Assembly: GCA_022410635.1 (NCBI GenBank)
Contig: JAJVDF010000046.1
Coordinates: 2,854,995-2,918,994 of the forward strand
Source: Tretioscincus oriximinensis
Lineage: Eukaryota > Chordata > Lepidosauria > Squamata > Gymnophthalmidae
DNA length: 64,000 nucleotides
Direction of reading: 5' to 3'
Positions 61,313-64,000 of the stretch are shown here, in pieces. Position numbers and translations under genes: made by a program. The notes beneath the pieces are model-generated. The model had not been told where the DNA came from. It did not search any database and saw only the letters and a list, made by a program, of their open reading frames with translations. Within the stretch, counting starts at the first letter, position 1; the number at the start of each line of letters is the position of its first letter.

Positions 61313-61466
61313 TCTGTTCTGCAATCTTCAAGGGTTTTGCCAAGAACAATTGCAAGGAAAGTCTGGAAAAAGATGACATATGCATTTTGCATATGTCATC
61401 TTTTTCCAGGCTTTCCTTGCAATTGTTCATTGTTCTTGGCAAAACCCTTGAAGATTGCAGAGCAGA
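61313..61466. repeat. Near-perfect 72 bp-arm hairpin (inverted duplication)
   Basis: The left arm (61313-61384) and right arm (61388-61466) are reverse complements around a 3-base TTT loop. They differ only by a 7-base extra segment in the right arm (a local AACAATG/AACAATT-type duplication on the reverse strand) and two transitions. In plus-strand RNA both differences would be U-G wobble pairs, so the stem would be fully paired except for the bulge. The frame that spans it (61213-61479) is a consequence of the palindrome. No terminal repeat or target duplication of a known transposon was seen. Confidence 0.9.
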
Positions 61467-62811
61467 TTTGGACTTCTGAAGTTCACCCTAGGCCTCAAAG
61501 CCAGAAAGGATATAAAGGTTTTCAACCTGGCTTTAGGATATCTCTTTCCATTGTCTAGGTGCTTCTTTGCAGCATCCTAAAGATGCAGCCTTAGTTTATT
61601 TTAAAATCCGCCCAGGACTCGTTACAAATGCTTTCGGAGCAACTGAATTTTCTGTATTCTATTCAGAGGAGGATGAGACACAAAAGATAGGCAGGCCATC
61701 ATTTAGGAAATAAAGGAACCATTGAGGAGGAATTAGTTAAAAAGAATAAACAGAGAGTATCAATAAAATAGAAAAGGCTAAGGTAGNTGTTCTCAGCATG
61801 TAAATTAGAGTGAGCGAAGATATCCATAAAGCAGCAAGGGCTGAGCTAGATGTTCCCAGCGTGCACGTTACAGTTCAAAAATCTAAGATTGAATCTTTGG
61901 AGCTTGAATAACATCTTCATGCAGTCACTGAAAAGGCACAATAGGTGTGAATTGCCTTTCAGTCTCCTCACAGTTCTTACACAAACTAAATGAATTATAC
62001 TTAAGTTTAAAATTTGATTTGATAGTGATTTAAAACCAAACACGAGTTTCCCCTGAGTACAATTTAAGGTACTTTCCAATGCACGTTTCCACTTTTGCAT
62101 CAACGTTTCTTTCACCCATCCACTTCCAATTACAGACCATAATGGGATGGAAGTCCTTAAGTGATTCTTTTGGAAGCAGGTTGTTTCTTCATCCTAATAC
62201 ATTACAGTCACTCTGAATCACTGTTTCTCTTCTGTCACAGCAAAATGGAGTTCAGGGAGTTAAAAAAAATATCTAAAAATAGCACACAGAGACAGGCTTT
62301 TTAAACAACAATAGTGAGAAAGAATGATTAAGTTTATTCACTGAAATGTCAAACTAAGGCTACAGTCACACTTAAATTTTAATTCAGCTTTTGCCCATTA
62401 ACAGAATGAAAGAACATGCCGGCAAAGTGAATAGTAATTTTCTTTCCACATCATCTGCACTTAAGGTGGGTTTTCCGAGTTAGTGAATGCCAAAAGAAAA
62501 GAACTTGCATTTCCCTGATATGTTCTCTCAGTCTGGCCATGGTCATAGCTAAGTTTTAATCCAGCTTTAGTTCACTTTCAAAATGGAAGTAGCAAATTTA
62601 AATAGTATCTAATGCAGAAAGAAAATATCTTCCTCTATGCTGATGAATTCTCTCTCTGAAAATGGACTGAAGCTGGATTAAAATACCATAACCTACGGCA
62701 TTTACTTTTAAAAGTTTTCTTTTCTCATATCAGGGGCTTGGGAAACTTCACTTAAGCTGTTTCGTACTTACCTTTTTGGACTGTTCTAAGCATTCATATA
62801 TTTTTCTATAG

Positions 62812-62901
62812 TCCGCAGCAGCATGTGGATTGCAGAAAGAGCCTAAAGTTCACTACAAACAAAGCACTGTTCAAAAAGTCATAAGAAACTCAGCAGAGGA
62901 G
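62812..62901 (+). other. Candidate 90 bp internal coding exon (low confidence)
   Basis: The acceptor CATATATTTTTCTATAG ends at 62811 and the donor GTAAGA starts at 62902 after GAGGAG. The 90 bases are a whole number of codons and only one frame is open, reading SAAACGLQKEPKVHY then KQSTVQKVIRNSAEE. The sequence looks protein-like, with no transposon wording. I do not recognise the protein. On the opposite strand a strong donor (62771) overlaps this area, so strand assignment is not secure. Confidence 0.3.
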
Positions 62902-63183
62902 GTAAGAATGATACAGGCAATCTGGGCCTGATTTGCATTTGGCTTTATTCTGTTCCAGGAAATGTTATGTGGTCCTTATGCCATTCCTGGATAACTGCAG
63001 GCCCCTTAAGACATTTTCTGGAACAAAAGACCAAGGATTAAGTAAGCCCTGGATATTTTTTGCAAGGCAGAAGCGCAATGATTTTTCAATTTCCTATTAC
63101 TCCCTACTTTAAATCAACTCTGAGTACATTTATGTAATTTATGAAATTAGTGTAAATTTCTAGCAAGGAATCTCCTAGCAATT

Positions 63184-63309
63184 TAGAGGCTAACAACAAA
63201 AAGATAGACAGTGTGAGCTTTTGTAGAGAAGCTTATTTTGTTAACATCTGAAGAAATAGAGACTACAGAAGCTCATGCTGCCTATCATTTTATTATTTGT
63301 CTCTAAGGC
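63184..63309. repeat. Inverted pair of the TAGAGACTAACA repeat
   Basis: The left arm (TTTAGAGGCTAACAACAAAA...GTGTGAGCTTTTGTAG) and right arm (CTACAGAAGCTCATGC...ATTTGTCTCTAAGGC) are about 45-base reverse complements. Both relate to the repeats at 32341 and 52553. The pair could be two head-to-head fragments or one palindromic element. Confidence 0.55.
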
Positions 63310-64000
63310 AAATATTTGTTCTTACCAGACAAAAAAAAATGGAAACAAAAACTGTGGGTCTGTACTTTTCCCATTTAATGCAAACNAGAAACACTTTTAC
63401 CATGCACACTTTGCCCAGACATAGGTTTTCTAAGCAGTGTTCACTTCACTCATAAAACTGCCACAAGTGCACTCTGGCAACGGTTTTGTCATGTGCTTTG
63501 ATCAAACACCATACAGGGAACAGGGCAGAGAATAAGGGAAAACAATGAAGCAGATCTAAATTTGCTGTACATTTTCTTCCCTAGAAATTCTACATCAAGA
63601 CAAACAAGGCTATTTCTTTAAATTTTCAGTGTATCAAGAAACTGCCCATCACAGTAGGTTTGCCAGTTTTGGGGTTTTTTTTTCCAAAGACACAACAAAA
63701 GGTATTAGAGACAACAAAGATGAAGTGACTCCAGAGAATTAGTTCTCATGTACTTAAAAATGTATACTTCATCAGTAAAAATAATAAACAAAAGTGATAT
63801 AATAGAATACATTACGTTTGGTGAAACGGCTTGAAAATATATTTGCATTAAGTAACATTGCAATTTTATTCTTTTTTTTATTGTAAACTGTTCTGGGATT
63901 TTTAAATGATACTTAACGACAAAGAAATCCTATAAATAAAATTTGAATTATACAAAAGGATGCTTATGTGAGAATTTTAAAAGAAGAGATCTTAGGGCTA

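Larger units (their letters stand above)
61467..64000. other. Non-coding stretch with one exon candidate and one palindromic repeat
   Basis: AT-rich sequence without a recognised gene. It holds the exon candidate at 62812-62901 and the inverted repeat pair at 63184-63309. A pyrimidine-rich acceptor-like CTTCTGTCACAG at 62229-62240 is followed by a short frame without a donor. Confidence 0.4.

Noticed and set aside
61213..61558. Two plus-strand frames of 88 and 100 codons around 61.3-61.5 kb
   Set aside because: They run through both arms of the hairpin, so they are mirror translations of one sequence, without known motifs.
1..64000. CRISPR arrays, operons or bacterial defence systems
   Set aside because: No regularly spaced direct repeats and no bacterial-type gene clusters. 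Composition and retroelements are vertebrate.

Overview
This 64 kb window looks like non-coding DNA from a squamate-type reptile (lizard, gecko or snake). It is AT-rich, has no bacterial gene organisation, and carries a mix of retroelements typical of non-avian reptiles. These are L2 and CR1 LINEs, an L1 LINE, a Penelope-like element with a GIY-YIG endonuclease, a Ty3/Gypsy element of sushi-like aspect, and tRNA-derived SINEs that end in an L2-type 3' tail. The species cannot be fixed from the sequence. Isolated single N bases, with no long N runs, look like ambiguous consensus positions rather than scaffold gaps.

Layout. 0-10 kb: two L2 3' ends (minus), a foldback hAT-like MITE at 3.5-4.1 kb, and a 1.5 kb L2 copy at 8.0-9.5 kb (plus) with an intact YADD motif. 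10-15 kb: a 5'-truncated CR1 (minus), then a Gypsy fragment (minus) with LTR/leader, gag, protease and RT remains. 16-20.6 kb: a near full-length CR1 (plus) with an esterase-type ORF1 and an endonuclease/RT ORF2, both broken. 25.9-27.5 kb: the Penelope-like element. 36.7-41.3 kb: CR1 3' fragments, a SINE nested in another SINE, and a second foldback MITE. 43-46 kb: an internally deleted L2 and an L1 3' fragment whose last 354 codons are uninterrupted. 48 kb: a tRNA-derived SINE. 52.5-54 kb: a cluster of short repeats, including a roughly 290 bp foldback. 58-60 kb: a zinc-finger-like non-LTR C-terminus, an L2 3' end and another SINE. 61.3 kb: a 154 bp, almost perfect hairpin.

No host protein-coding gene could be identified. 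A few short, splice-flanked open segments (10.1, 46.7 and 62.8 kb) are listed as low-confidence exon candidates, so the window may lie in an intron or between genes. The elements are related by function rather than forming one system. The SINE tails match the L2 3' ends, as expected if L2 machinery mobilises the SINEs. Three CR1 copies share one 3' end with an 8-base terminal repeat. All recognisable transposon reading frames except the L1 C-terminus are broken by stops, frameshifts or lost catalytic residues. I did not find a convincing new multi-gene system. The most unusual single object is the 61.3 kb hairpin.
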